Origin: Tellurirhabdus bombi
GTDB taxonomy: Bacteria; Bacteroidota; Bacteroidia; Cytophagales; Spirosomataceae
Length of the DNA stretch: 64,000 nt
Assembly (NCBI RefSeq): GCF_021484805.1
Contig: NZ_CP090557.1
Span: forward strand, 4,877,523-4,941,522
Direction: 5' to 3'
Part shown: positions 53,702 through 62,354 of the stretch, piece after piece
Layout: each line of letters opens with the position of its first letter
Position numbering within the stretch: the stretch's first letter is position 1
Position numbers and translations under genes: made by a program
The notes under the pieces: generated by a model
What the model was told of the DNA's origin: nothing
Database searches by the model: none
What the model saw: the letters and a program-made list of their open reading frames with translations, nothing else

Positions 53702-54954
53702 ATATCCTGCAACTAAGCACCTATCATACATCGGGTGGCGCAGGCATTGCGGCTAGACGGCTTAACGAAGCGCTTGTGCGGGCGGGTCAGAATTCCTGGA
53801 TGCTGGTTCCGCAAACGGACCGTCCCGAGCCTCACGTGGCCGGACTGGCCGAAACAACGCTAGAACGAAAAATGGCCTTTGCGCGCTTTGCACTGGATCG
53901 CCTGAGCTTCTGGCCTTACGAAAAAAGCAAAGCCGAGCGGTTTGCCTTTTCGCCAGCGCGGGTCGGTACGGACATTAGCCGCCATCCGCTGGTACAGCAG
54001 GCCGACATTCTGCACCTGCACTGGACACAGTTTGGTTTTCTTGGCTTGTCAGACATGAGCAAGCTCTTCCGACTTGGTAAACCCGTTGTCTGGACCTTGC
54101 ATGATATGTGGGCGTTTACGGGCGGTTGCCATTATAGTCGGGGTTGTGCGCATTACCAAACCCACTGTCACCACTGCCCTTTTCTTCGCAATCCGGGAGC
54201 GCATGACTTGTCGTATCGCCTCTTCGAGAAGAAGGTCGAGCTTTACCACAACGCACCCCTGACGTTTGTAACCCCTAGTAAATGGCTTTCTAAGTCATTA
54301 AAAGTTAGCCATCTTGGTCAACCCTTTCCGGTGCATGTCTTACCGAACCCCATTGATTCTAACCGGTTCCAACCGGCGCAGGATCGGCAGGTAGTTCGGC
54401 GGCAACTGGGTTTGCCCCTCGACAAAAAACTACTTTTGTTTGGCAGCTTCAACACGCAGGACCCGCGCAAGGGATTTCGTTACATCCAGGAGGCGCTGCA
54501 ATTACAGAAAGATCGATTACCAGACACAGAAATTGTTATTTTTGGCAAATCAAATCCAGAAATAGTCAATGCCCTGCCGCTGCCCGTCACGAACCTGGGT
54601 TCGATTACTTCGGAAGAAAAAATGATTGCTGTCTATCAGGCCGCCGACGTCTTGCTCATTCCCTCGTTGGAAGATAATTTTCCAAATACCATCATCGAAT
54701 CGCTGGCCTGCGGTACGCCGGTTCTGGGATTTCGGACGGGCGGGATTCCAGAGCAGATTATGCATCGGCAGACCGGCTATCTGGCGCAGCTTGCCTCTGC
54801 CGAGGATTTGGCGCAGGGGTTGCACTGGCTCCTAACCCAGGCCGATCTGCCCATCATGCGGCAAAATGCGGCGCGCCACATCCATTCGTGGTTAAGCTAC
54901 GAAGCGATGGCTTCTGAGTTTACGGAGCTTTACCAAAACCTGCTTAAAGCCTGA
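53686..54954 (+). CDS. Glycosyltransferase family 4
   Basis: 422-residue GT-B enzyme. Acceptor half: LNILQLSTYHTSGGAGIAARRLNEAL at the start, with LHLHWTQFGFL and VWTLHDMWAFTGGCHYSRGC, a Cys/His-rich stretch (GCxHY...HCHHCPF) common in this subgroup. Donor half: KKLLLFGSFNTQDPRKGFRY and LEDNFPNTIIESLACGTPVLGF. The ATG at 53686 overlaps the FkbM gene by 16 bases; coupling is likely. Sugar unknown. Confidence 0.9.
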   Translation: MARKLNILQLSTYHTSGGAGIAARRLNEALVRAGQNSWMLVPQTDRPEPHVAGLAETTLERKMAFARFALDRLSFWPYEKSKAERFAFSPARVGTDISRHPLVQQADILHLHWTQFGFLGLSDMSKLFRLGKPVVWTLHDMWAFTGGCHYSRGCAHYQTHCHHCPFLRNPGAHDLSYRLFEKKVELYHNAPLTFVTPSKWLSKSLKVSHLGQPFPVHVLPNPIDSNRFQPAQDRQVVRRQLGLPLDKKLLLFGSFNTQDPRKGFRYIQEALQLQKDRLPDTEIVIFGKSNPEIVNALPLPVTNLGSITSEEKMIAVYQAADVLLIPSLEDNFPNTIIESLACGTPVLGFRTGGIPEQIMHRQTGYLAQLASAEDLAQGLHWLLTQADLPIMRQNAARHIHSWLSYEAMASEFTELYQNLLKA

Positions 54955-54955
54955 T

Positions 54956-55705
54956 ATGCCCAAACTTTCCATTATCACCGTCACGTACAACGCCGAGCGC
55001 TATCTGGAACGGACCATCCGAAGCATCCTGGCCAATGGTCAGAGACCAGAGGTTGAATATCTGGTGATCGACGGGGCCTCGAAAGACGGAACCTTAGGGA
55101 TTATCCGACAATATGAAGTTGTCATTCAACGCTGGATTTCTGAATCTGACCGGGGTTTGTACGATGCCATGAACAAAGGATTGCAGGCTGCCACGGGGGA
55201 GTATGTCTGGTTTTTGAACGCGGGCGATGAAGTCCACGACAGCCAGGTTATTCCACAGCTACTCCGGGCTATCGATACGCAGCAGGCCGACGTGTATTAC
55301 AGCGACGCCCTTTTCGTGAATGAGTCAGGACAGCCCGTTGGCCTTCGCTCCGAAATAACCCCGCATCGCTTGCCTAAAAACCTAACCTGGCGGGACATGG
55401 ACATGGGTATGAAAGTATGTCATCAGGCGTTTATTGCCCGACGAATCATAGCACCCCAATACCCCATCGATAATCTCAGCGCTGATATTGACTGGGAAAT
55501 TCGCTGTCTGAAAGCGGCTAATAAAATTGTTTATCTACCTTTCATCCTCTGTAAGTACCTGACCGGCGGACTCTCGGTGCAGCGGCATCGCCAATCGCTC
55601 ATTGATCGCTTTAAGGTACTGGCCACGCATTTTGGCACCGTTCCCACTTTGTGGAATCACGCCCGGATCGTGATCAGAGCGGCTCGTAAACGACTGAATA
55701 CCTGA
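54956..55705 (+). CDS. Glycosyltransferase family 2
   Basis: Inverting GT-A enzyme of 249 residues. SIITVTYNAERYLERTIRSI (residues 5-24), EYLVIDGASKDGT (nucleotide Asp), SESDRGLYDAMNKGL and WFLNAGDEV (DxD-like) are the WcaE/colanic-type GT2 blocks. No membrane helix. It starts one base after the preceding glycosyltransferase stop, so these plus-strand genes form one unit with the FkbM gene and probably the PAP2 gene. Confidence 0.92.
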   Translation: MPKLSIITVTYNAERYLERTIRSILANGQRPEVEYLVIDGASKDGTLGIIRQYEVVIQRWISESDRGLYDAMNKGLQAATGEYVWFLNAGDEVHDSQVIPQLLRAIDTQQADVYYSDALFVNESGQPVGLRSEITPHRLPKNLTWRDMDMGMKVCHQAFIARRIIAPQYPIDNLSADIDWEIRCLKAANKIVYLPFILCKYLTGGLSVQRHRQSLIDRFKVLATHFGTVPTLWNHARIVIRAARKRLNT

Positions 55706-55725
55706 TTCTTTTACCAACGTTATTT

Positions 55726-56421
55726 ATGTCCCTACAAAACATTCATCTTAAGTTTCCGCTTCTTCTTCTGTTCTGGCTCACGTTGCTTCGCACGTTTGCC
55801 CAACCCATTGCCACTGATACGACTGCTTTTGAACGAAATAGTCTTCAGCACCGTATTCCATTAAAGGCGTTCATTATTCCTTCCGTCCTGATTGGTGGTG
55901 GTGTAGCCTTGCTGGATAGCCGCACCCGCGAGCCTTTCCAGACCATGAATGTTGTCACCCACCTCGACGATTATCTGGTTGTTAGTCCGTATGCTTTGCG
56001 AGTAGGTTTGCAGGTTGCCGGCGTCAAACCCAATATCAAGCTGGGCGATGAAATTGCCGTTACGATTGTGGCAAACGTGCTGGCAGGCGGCGTTACCGAA
56101 GGGCTGAAGCGAACGGTTGGCTCCCTCCGCCCGAATGGCGAAGACCGAAAATCGTTTCCTTCTGGCCACGCTGCCATTTCATTTACCGGTGCGGAGCTGC
56201 TGCACCAGGCTTATCGGCATAAAAGTCCCTGGATTAGCGTGGCCGGGTATACCTTAGCAACGGCAACCAGCGTTTTACGAGTAGCCAATCTACATCACCA
56301 CTGGGGCGACGTATTAGCCGGCGCCGGAATCGGAATTGCTTCTGTTAAACTAACTTATCTTGCTTATCCACTCGTAAAAAAGCAGTTTAGCCGACACAGG
56401 AAGCAACGTGTTAAAGATTAA
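55726..56421 (+). CDS. PAP2-type membrane phosphatase
   Basis: 231 residues. A signal or anchor helix lies at the N-terminus (about 8-25). The three phosphatase motifs are KRTVGSLRP (KxxxxxxRP, about 124-132), FPSGHAA (PSGH, about 143-148) and RVANLHHHWGD (RxxxxxHxxxD, about 185-195). Members dephosphorylate lipid phosphates such as undecaprenyl pyrophosphate. Position 20 bp after a glycosyltransferase gene suggests recycling of the lipid carrier for polysaccharide assembly (inference). Confidence 0.9.
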   Translation: MSLQNIHLKFPLLLLFWLTLLRTFAQPIATDTTAFERNSLQHRIPLKAFIIPSVLIGGGVALLDSRTREPFQTMNVVTHLDDYLVVSPYALRVGLQVAGVKPNIKLGDEIAVTIVANVLAGGVTEGLKRTVGSLRPNGEDRKSFPSGHAAISFTGAELLHQAYRHKSPWISVAGYTLATATSVLRVANLHHHWGDVLAGAGIGIASVKLTYLAYPLVKKQFSRHRKQRVKD

Positions 56422-56453
56422 TCTTCGATGAATTTTCCATTTCCTTGAAGAGA

Positions 56454-56487
56454 TTTGTCGATTAATACCAAAATGAAAATAAATTTG
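56454..56487 (+). promoter_or_regulatory. pfkA promoter
   Basis: TTTG (56454-56457), 22 bases, TAAATTTG (56480-56487): full match to TTTG-N(17-23)-TAnnTTTG, 66 bases before the pfkA start. Confidence 0.7.
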
Positions 56488-56553
56488 CGGCTCATTTAGG
56501 AGAAACCAACGATTCTTCTTTTGTATATCCTGAACTTAAAATAGAATTAAATC

Positions 56554-57528
56554 ATGAAGCGTATAGCTGTTTTTACTTCCGGCGGTGACGCACCTGGTAT
56601 GAATGCCTGCATCCGGGCAGTTGTTCGGGGGGCAGTTTACCATGGAATCGAAGTGTTCGGCGTTCGGCGGGGCTACAACGGAATGATAAACGGCGATATT
56701 TTCCAGATGACCTCTCATTCGGTTAGCAACATTGTTCAACGGGGCGGTACGATTCTGAAATCGGCCCGAAGCAAGGAGTTTATGACACCCGAAGGTCGCC
56801 GCAAAGCATTTGAACAACTGCAAAAAAATAATATTGAAGGGCTGGTAGCGATTGGTGGAAACGGTACGTTTACAGGTGCCACCATTTTCTACGACGAATT
56901 TGGCATTCCAACCGTTGGTGCGCCGGGAACCATTGACAATGACCTGTACGGAACCGATCACACCATTGGCTTCGATACCGCCGTCAATACCGCCCTGGAA
57001 GCCATCGACAAAATTCGGGATACAGCCGATTCCCACGACCGCGTATTTTTCATCGAGGTAATGGGCCGCGACTCCGGTTACATCGCAATTCAGTCCGGTA
57101 TTGCCGGGGGCGCTGAGATGGTGATGGTTCCGGAAGTACTAACTCCCATTCCCGAAGTTATTGAAACGCTCAAACAAGGCTGGAGCCGCTCCAAGTCTTC
57201 GTCGATCATCATTGTGGCCGAAGGCGACGAAGAAGGAAACGCCGCCGAGGTTGCGGAAAAAATCCGTTTGCACGTTGGCTCAGGAGTCGATATGCGGGTA
57301 ACGACGCTCGGACACATCCAGCGGGGTGGTGTTCCTACGGCCTATGACCGCATTCTGGCGAGCCGGCTTGGTCTGGGCGCGCTGGAAGGCTTGATGAATG
57401 GGGAAAAGAACGTAATGGCGGGCGTCGTCAACAACGAGTTGGTTTACACGCCTTTCCGCGATACCATTCGTTTGCCCAAACCAATCAGTGAGGACATGCT
57501 GCGGATGGTGCGTATCCTGAGCGTATAG
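56554..57528 (+). CDS. pfkA: ATP-dependent 6-phosphofructokinase
   Basis: Glycolytic enzyme phosphorylating fructose-6-phosphate. 324 residues, bacterial PfkA size. FTSGGDAPGMNACIRAVVR (residues 6-24, ATP loop with GGDAPG), IGGNGTFTGA, the catalytic PGTIDNDLYGTDHTIG (here TIDND), MGRDSGYIA and LGHIQRGGVPTAYDRILA (substrate site) are present. The Gly in GGDAPG and GNGT points to ATP rather than pyrophosphate use. Transcribed from its own promoter; converges with a YdcF-like gene one base after its stop. Confidence 0.96.
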   Translation: MKRIAVFTSGGDAPGMNACIRAVVRGAVYHGIEVFGVRRGYNGMINGDIFQMTSHSVSNIVQRGGTILKSARSKEFMTPEGRRKAFEQLQKNNIEGLVAIGGNGTFTGATIFYDEFGIPTVGAPGTIDNDLYGTDHTIGFDTAVNTALEAIDKIRDTADSHDRVFFIEVMGRDSGYIAIQSGIAGGAEMVMVPEVLTPIPEVIETLKQGWSRSKSSSIIIVAEGDEEGNAAEVAEKIRLHVGSGVDMRVTTLGHIQRGGVPTAYDRILASRLGLGALEGLMNGEKNVMAGVVNNELVYTPFRDTIRLPKPISEDMLRMVRILSV

Positions 57529-57529
57529 C

Positions 57530-58300
57530 TCAGGCGTAGCCCATTAGCTTGTAAACGACGTACCCGACTAGCTCACGTAAGAGCTGGTAGCTGTCCCGGA
57601 AGGCCCCTTCAGAAGGTAGAATAAGGTTATCCGGCGTATAAAGCCGCTGTTGGCCCATTATATCGGCGGAGTAAGGTACAACCTGGATTTGCTGTTTCTG
57701 AAAACAAGCCACCGCTCGTTGCATATGAAAGGCGGACGTGATCAGAACATATTCATTATCAGAGAACTTTTGACGGAGAATTGCCGCTGTAAAACGGGCA
57801 TTTTCGTAGGTATTCAGGGATTTATTCTCCAGAATAATGGCATTCGCCGGAATGCCGCCTGCCTGTAGAAATTGCGCGGTTAATTTTCCCTCATTAGCGA
57901 TCTCACGCGGAATAATTGGATCTCCGCCGCCGCTAATCAGGATTTTCTGGATTAGTCCCGCTTTGTACAACAAGAGCGCCTGCCCCATCCGATCGGCGTG
58001 ATCGGCTAAAAAAATCCGGTTGAACGGTTTAATATCCGAGCGCATAATTCCTCCCGTCAGCACAATACCAATTCGAGGCTTTGTGGTCTTCGCCAGCGTG
58101 GTGGGCGGCACCTCCCACCACAGGGCAATTTCATTACTCAGAAATCCATTCCCCAATAAAAACCAGAGTCCAATCCCAAGCTGTAGCCAGCGGCGGCGAT
58201 ACCGCGGATTCTTCACCAACAACGCAGCCAGTAAGGTAATGGTTAGCAGCCCAGCGGGCATGATGATGTAATACAGAACTTTAGACAAAAAGAAGAACAT
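57530..58300 (-). CDS. YdcF/ElyC-type DUF218 protein
   Basis: 256 residues. Two N-terminal membrane helices (about 8-25 and 38-55) and a DUF218 domain: IGIVLTGGIM, QALLLYKAGLIQKILISGGGD, FLQAGGIPANAIILENKSLNTYENARF and LITSAFHMQRAVACFQKQ. ElyC and SanA relatives act in envelope integrity and polyisoprenoid-linked glycan metabolism. It ends one base after the pfkA stop on the opposite strand. Confidence 0.88.
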   Translation of the reverse strand: MFFFLSKVLYYIIMPAGLLTITLLAALLVKNPRYRRRWLQLGIGLWFLLGNGFLSNEIALWWEVPPTTLAKTTKPRIGIVLTGGIMRSDIKPFNRIFLADHADRMGQALLLYKAGLIQKILISGGGDPIIPREIANEGKLTAQFLQAGGIPANAIILENKSLNTYENARFTAAILRQKFSDNEYVLITSAFHMQRAVACFQKQQIQVVPYSADIMGQQRLYTPDNLILPSEGAFRDSYQLLRELVGYVVYKLMGYA

Positions 58301-58340
58301 GAGAAATGCAGTAATCGGGAATTCTATCGTTTAAAAAGGG

Positions 58341-58348
58341 TAAATTTG
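58341..58348 (+). promoter_or_regulatory. Candidate -7 box of the TlpA-like gene
   Basis: TAAATTTG matches TAnnTTTG, 29 bases upstream of the ATG at 58378; no TTTG at -33. Confidence 0.35.
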
Positions 58349-58377
58349 TACGTAAAATCTTACATCAACTAGTCAGG

Positions 58378-59832
58378 ATGTCAAACTTTCATCGAATTTG
58401 TTTAACAGTCTTCTTTATCGGTTACTCCGCCTTGACGATGGCGCAGGCTCCTGCCGCCAGTCACCGCATTAGTGCCCATCTGAAAGGACTCTCCAATAAG
58501 ACCGCTTACCTGGCGAATTACTTTGGCCCTACGCAGTACATCCCACGCGACACGGCCCAGTCGGATGCCGAAGGACGCCTCCTGTTCGATGGAGCCAACA
58601 CATTGCCGGAAGGTCTTTACATGATTGTGGTTGACGCCAAGCCCGTGATGCAGTTGGTTATTGGTGAGCAGAATTTCTCGTTTGAAGCCGACACAGCCGA
58701 CATCGTTGGAACAATCAAGTTTGCAGCTCCCGGCGAAAGCGCTCTTTTCTACGATTATCAGAAATTTCTGCAAAAGCAATATAAGCAAATTACGGCCATT
58801 CGGAATCAGAACGGAGCAAATAATCAGACACAGATTGCCGCCCTTCAGAAAGAGTCTAACACTTACCGCACGGATTTTATTAAGAAAAACCCCAAGTCTC
58901 TGACGGTGAAATTGCTGCAAGCGGTTGCCGAACCCGAGGTTCCACCGGCGCCAAAGCTTGCCAATGGCCGCCCCGACTCGCTTTTTGTGTTTAATTACTA
59001 CAAATCGCACTTTTTCGACGGATTTGATTTCTCGGACGAACGCTTGCTCCGCTCTCCCTTTGTCCAACAAAAACTGGATCGTTACCTGAAAGAACTAACC
59101 GTGCAAACGGTCGATTCACTGATCAAAGAAGCGGATTACCTGGTTGGTCGGGCCAAGGCAAATAAAGAGATGCTTTCGTACACGATTTGGTACATTACCA
59201 ATCAATACGAGCAGTCGAAAGTGATTGGACTGGACGGCGTTTTCGTGCACATGGCGGAGAAATATTACCTGACGGGTGTCATGCCGCTTTCGGACACGGC
59301 ATCGCTGAGCAGCATTCGCAAACGGGCACAGATCCTGAAGCCTCTACTGGCCGGAAAAATCATTCCGAACATGAGCGCCCAGGATTCCCTGGGCCGTCCC
59401 CAGGCTCTGCACAGCGTTAAAGGCGAGTATGTGGTTGCTTTTATGTACGACCCCGATTGTGGACACTGCAAGGAATCGGCGCCCAAGCTGAAGAAATTTT
59501 TTGAAGATCACCGCGCCAAAGGCATGCAGGTATATGCCGTAGCGATCAACAACACCCCCGAGAAGTGGCGGCAATTTGTTCGGGAGCAGAAATTACAGGG
59601 CATGGTTCATGTGTATGGCCCTAGCTCCGGCATCAATTTTGAACAGAAATACGACGTTTATTCAACCCCAACAGTCTATTTTCTGGACAAAAACAAAAAA
59701 ATTCTGGCGCGTCGTCTACCCGTTGAAGAGCTGGAAAGTTACTTCCAGTTTATGCAGCGGCAGCAGCCCGCCAAGCCAAAGGCACCTACCCCAACAGCCA
59801 AAGCGGGCAGTGCCGCAAGTACTAAAAAATAA
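58378..59832 (+). CDS. Exported TlpA-like thioredoxin protein with N-terminal DUF4369-type domain
   Basis: 484 residues. A signal peptide (about 1-22, ending TMAQA) is followed by a beta-sandwich (about 27-120) resembling DUF4369, a helical middle (about 125-330, DUF5106-like) and a thioredoxin domain (about 335-465) with redox site DPDCGHCKES and cis-Pro in STPTVYFLD. The C-terminus is Pro/Ala/Lys-rich. Such proteins are periplasmic thiol-disulfide oxidoreductases, and the family is expanded in Bacteroidetes; partners are unknown. Single gene ending in a very strong terminator. Confidence 0.86.
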   Translation: MSNFHRICLTVFFIGYSALTMAQAPAASHRISAHLKGLSNKTAYLANYFGPTQYIPRDTAQSDAEGRLLFDGANTLPEGLYMIVVDAKPVMQLVIGEQNFSFEADTADIVGTIKFAAPGESALFYDYQKFLQKQYKQITAIRNQNGANNQTQIAALQKESNTYRTDFIKKNPKSLTVKLLQAVAEPEVPPAPKLANGRPDSLFVFNYYKSHFFDGFDFSDERLLRSPFVQQKLDRYLKELTVQTVDSLIKEADYLVGRAKANKEMLSYTIWYITNQYEQSKVIGLDGVFVHMAEKYYLTGVMPLSDTASLSSIRKRAQILKPLLAGKIIPNMSAQDSLGRPQALHSVKGEYVVAFMYDPDCGHCKESAPKLKKFFEDHRAKGMQVYAVAINNTPEKWRQFVREQKLQGMVHVYGPSSGINFEQKYDVYSTPTVYFLDKNKKILARRLPVEELESYFQFMQRQQPAKPKAPTPTAKAGSAASTKK

Positions 59833-59866
59833 AAGCGAGGGCCGGAGTTTTCCGGCCCTCGCTTTT
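59831..59866. terminator. Strong bidirectional terminator
   Basis: 16-bp perfect stem AAAAGCGAGGGCCGGA (59831-59846), loop GTTT, TCCGGCCCTCGCTTTT (59851-59866). Its A- and T-ends serve both convergent genes. Confidence 0.92.
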
Positions 59867-59881
59867 AGAGAGAAAATGTTT

Positions 59882-60496
59882 TTAAATAAGGCCTATCAAG
59901 AGGATAATTGCCCCGACAATCAAGCCTACAACCCCAACAGTTGCCGCAGTTCCTGTGGCAAACAAGGTTAACAATAAACCGACAATGACGAAAACGGCAC
60001 CAGCGGCTAGCAGCCCAGAATTGAGCATTGGCTTTTGTGGCGACTCAGGAGCCAGGTGCTTCTGAATCTTTTTGTCGAGCCGCTTAAGCATCATCCGCTC
60101 AACCATGTTCATTTTTTTAGGAGCAGCCGGAGCAGCGGCTACGTTGCTTTTGGCAGCGGCAGAAGTCAGTAACTCTTGCACACGAGCCATGCGCTTTTGA
60201 ACCCGCTTGTCTTCCAACGCGGCGCTATTTTTGGCAATAGCGTCGTTCAGTTGCTGGATGTCCTGTGTCTTAACGACAGGAGCAGCCGCAGCAACGAGCG
60301 TAGGCTCTTCTACTTTTTCGACGGGAGCCGTTACCGCTTCAGCAACAACGGGCTGCGTAGCTGGCTTGGGAGTTTCCGCGGAGAACCGCTCAACTGGCAT
60401 ACGCTGATAAGTGGCATAAGGACGGCTACAAGAAGCAAAAAAGGCCGCAACCACAACTGTGGAAGCCAGTGCATAACGCTGGAATAATTTGTGCAT
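59882..60496 (-). CDS. Putative lipoprotein with C-terminal membrane helices
   Basis: 204-residue protein of unknown function. The N-terminus looks like a lipoprotein signal: a basic start, hydrophobic STVVVAAFFASC and a Cys at about 23 as lipid site. A Pro/Ala/Val-rich low-complexity region follows (about 38-90), then a helical, basic segment (MVERMMLKRLDKKIQKHL), and two adjacent hydrophobic helices at the C-terminus (about 160-203). A lipoprotein that also ends in membrane helices is unusual. No recognised domain. Confidence 0.7.
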   Translation of the reverse strand: MHKLFQRYALASTVVVAAFFASCSRPYATYQRMPVERFSAETPKPATQPVVAEAVTAPVEKVEEPTLVAAAAPVVKTQDIQQLNDAIAKNSAALEDKRVQKRMARVQELLTSAAAKSNVAAAPAAPKKMNMVERMMLKRLDKKIQKHLAPESPQKPMLNSGLLAAGAVFVIVGLLLTLFATGTAATVGVVGLIVGAIILLIGLI

Positions 60497-60630
60497 ACTA
60501 ATAAAAGTTTTAAGTGGAACTCGAGAGCTTACACTAGCACAAACTACTTTTCGAAAAGATTGTTGATTATTTTATAAATAACCGACTAAACGACGCATGA
60601 ATCATATCTCGTTACAATAAAGGCACGAAA

Positions 60631-61551
60631 TTATTTCATTTTGCCTCGTTTCACCAGATACGCCGACAGGATCTGATCGAAGCCCTGCGCAATATCGGCC
60701 TCAATGAAGTCAATGCGGTACTGGCCACAGCGCAGTTTCAGTTCCTGGTAAAAGTTTTGAATGGCCTGCTGGTAGGAGTCGCGCACCTGATTAGGCTGTA
60801 CTTTTACTTTTTCGCCGGTTTCCAGGTCGATGAATTCATACGGGCGCTCGTCGAAGGAGAAATCCTGCTCGGTTTTTTTATCCGTGACATGAAATAGCAA
60901 GACCTCGTGCAGGTTGTGCCGCAAATGCTGAAGCGCCGAAAACAGGTGCTCAGCCTCTGAGACATTTTCAAACATATCGCTAAAAATCACCACCAGCGAA
61001 CGCTTATTAATTTTTTCGGCTAATTGGTGAATCACCGACGCGGCTGATGTTTTTTTAGGCTGCGGTGGCTGTTCCAACAGGTCATTCAGTTGAATGAACA
61101 TTTTGTGAACGTGCGAGGGCGTCGATTTGACCGGTGTTTGAAGCTCGATATCTTCCGAGAAGGTGCAAAGGCTAACGGCATCCTTCTGACGTTGGAGCAA
61201 ATAAGCCACACAGGCAGCAGCCATCACACTAAACGTAATTTTGCCGTAGGTGCCTTTTCCCAGATCGGGGTAATACATCGTTGACGATGTGTCGATTAAT
61301 AAGTGGCAGCGGAGGTTGGTTTCTTCTTCGTAGCGTTTGACGAATACTTTTTCCGACTTGGCGTATACTTTCCAGTCGATGTGGCGGGTACTTTCGCCCG
61401 TGTTGTACAGCCGGTGTTCGGCAAACTCGACCGAAAAGCCGTGGAATGGCGATTTATGCAGCCCGGTAATGAACCCTTCAACCAACTGACGGGCCAGAAA
61501 TTCGACGCTACCAAATTCTCTGATTTTCCGTAAATCAACCTGATTTTTCAT
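60631..61551 (-). CDS. DUF58-family protein (vWA-like)
   Basis: 306 residues. FHGFSVEFAEHRLYNTGESTRHIDWKVYAKS is the DUF58 core, and LRCHLLIDTSSTMYY is the MIDAS-like DxSxS of the von Willebrand A fold that follows (about 85-290). Members are usually encoded with a MoxR-type AAA ATPase and are suggested to take part in chaperone or metal-insertion systems; no MoxR gene is in this window. I start at ATG 61551, because the ATG at 61578 lies within the stem of the rlpA terminator. Confidence 0.88.
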   Translation of the reverse strand: MKNQVDLRKIREFGSVEFLARQLVEGFITGLHKSPFHGFSVEFAEHRLYNTGESTRHIDWKVYAKSEKVFVKRYEEETNLRCHLLIDTSSTMYYPDLGKGTYGKITFSVMAAACVAYLLQRQKDAVSLCTFSEDIELQTPVKSTPSHVHKMFIQLNDLLEQPPQPKKTSAASVIHQLAEKINKRSLVVIFSDMFENVSEAEHLFSALQHLRHNLHEVLLFHVTDKKTEQDFSFDERPYEFIDLETGEKVKVQPNQVRDSYQQAIQNFYQELKLRCGQYRIDFIEADIAQGFDQILSAYLVKRGKMK

Positions 61552-61563
61552 AAAGCCCCGGCG

Positions 61564-61608
61564 AAAAAAATCAGACATGAGGCTGAAGTGTCTGTCACCT
61601 CATGTCTG
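61564..61608 (-). terminator. rlpA terminator
   Basis: Stem CAGACATGAGG (minus strand 61608-61598) with CCTCATGTCTG (61582-61572), followed on the minus strand by A and seven T (61570-61564). It sits just in front of the DUF58 start. Confidence 0.8.
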
Positions 61609-61629
61609 GGTTAAGAACGCATACTGCGT

Positions 61630-62085
61630 TTAATTGTTGCCAACAGGCTCTGCTGTTTGCAACATCAATTGAGAACTAGCCAAATAGAGAGAGTCTTGCT
61701 GCGCGGAGTCTGCCTTGGCAAAACGGTCGGCTCCGACAACACGGATGGCTACATTTGCAACACCGCGCTGGATCATTCCCAGGGTTTTAGCGGCTGAATA
61801 TCCCAAGTCAATAATCCGGCCTTTCGTATGCGGGCCGCGATCATTAATACGTACAACGACAGACTTGTGATTATCTAGATTGGTTACTTCTACCATGGTA
61901 TTATGCGGTAGAGAGCGGTGAGCAGCGGTTAAGTCGGTAGGTTTGATGCGCTCACCATAGGCGGTTTTACGGCCATTGAACTTCTTGGAGTAGAAAGAGG
62001 CCTTGCCTCGCTGTATGAGACCCTTGTGGATCTCCGTCGGTTGGATGCTGTTGAAAAGCAACATCAGGGACATGATTAAACTCAT
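61630..62085 (-). CDS. rlpA: RlpA-like septal/cell-wall protein
   Basis: 151-residue exported protein with a double-psi beta-barrel. N-terminal hydrophobic signal ([14 protein letters not shown]), then [64 protein letters not shown] and VAIRVVG, the RlpA core with its catalytic Asp in NDRGP. RlpA relatives cleave or bind denuded glycan strands of peptidoglycan. No SPOR domain is present, so it is a short form. ATG 62085 chosen; an upstream ATG at 62133 would put polar residues before the signal. Confidence 0.88.
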   Translation of the reverse strand: MSLIMSLMLLFNSIQPTEIHKGLIQRGKASFYSKKFNGRKTAYGERIKPTDLTAAHRSLPHNTMVEVTNLDNHKSVVVRINDRGPHTKGRIIDLGYSAAKTLGMIQRGVANVAIRVVGADRFAKADSAQQDSLYLASSQLMLQTAEPVGNN

Positions 62086-62174
62086 ACAGGGCTGGTTTGG
62101 TTGAACAATAAAAAAGAGGTGAACGTTAGACACTTACGCCACCTCCGCATAGGAAAAACACAATTCCCTTATTG

Positions 62175-62205
62175 CAAATATAACAGGATAAAGTTCAGGA
62201 ACAAG
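62175..62205 (-). promoter_or_regulatory. rlpA promoter
   Basis: On the minus strand CTTG (62205-62202), 19 bases, TATATTTG (62182-62175). The -7 box is a full match and the -33 a partial one; about 90 bases upstream of the start. Confidence 0.5.
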
Positions 62206-62294
62206 AGTATACGCCCCTTTTCTCCTACTGATCTTGTTCAGTTTTTCCATTCAACGGTCTTAAATATGATTGAAAGATATTTTTCCCGCTTCCT

Positions 62295-62325
62295 TTTGCT
62301 TGTTATACTAATCCCGCTATTTTAG
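62295..62325 (+). promoter_or_regulatory. Candidate promoter of the DUF3276 gene
   Basis: TTTG (62295-62298), 19 bases, TATTTTAG (62318-62325), one mismatch to TAnnTTTG; 29 bases before the GTG start. Confidence 0.45.
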
Positions 62326-62354
62326 CGTTTGAAACACTCTAAACCATCAGGATT

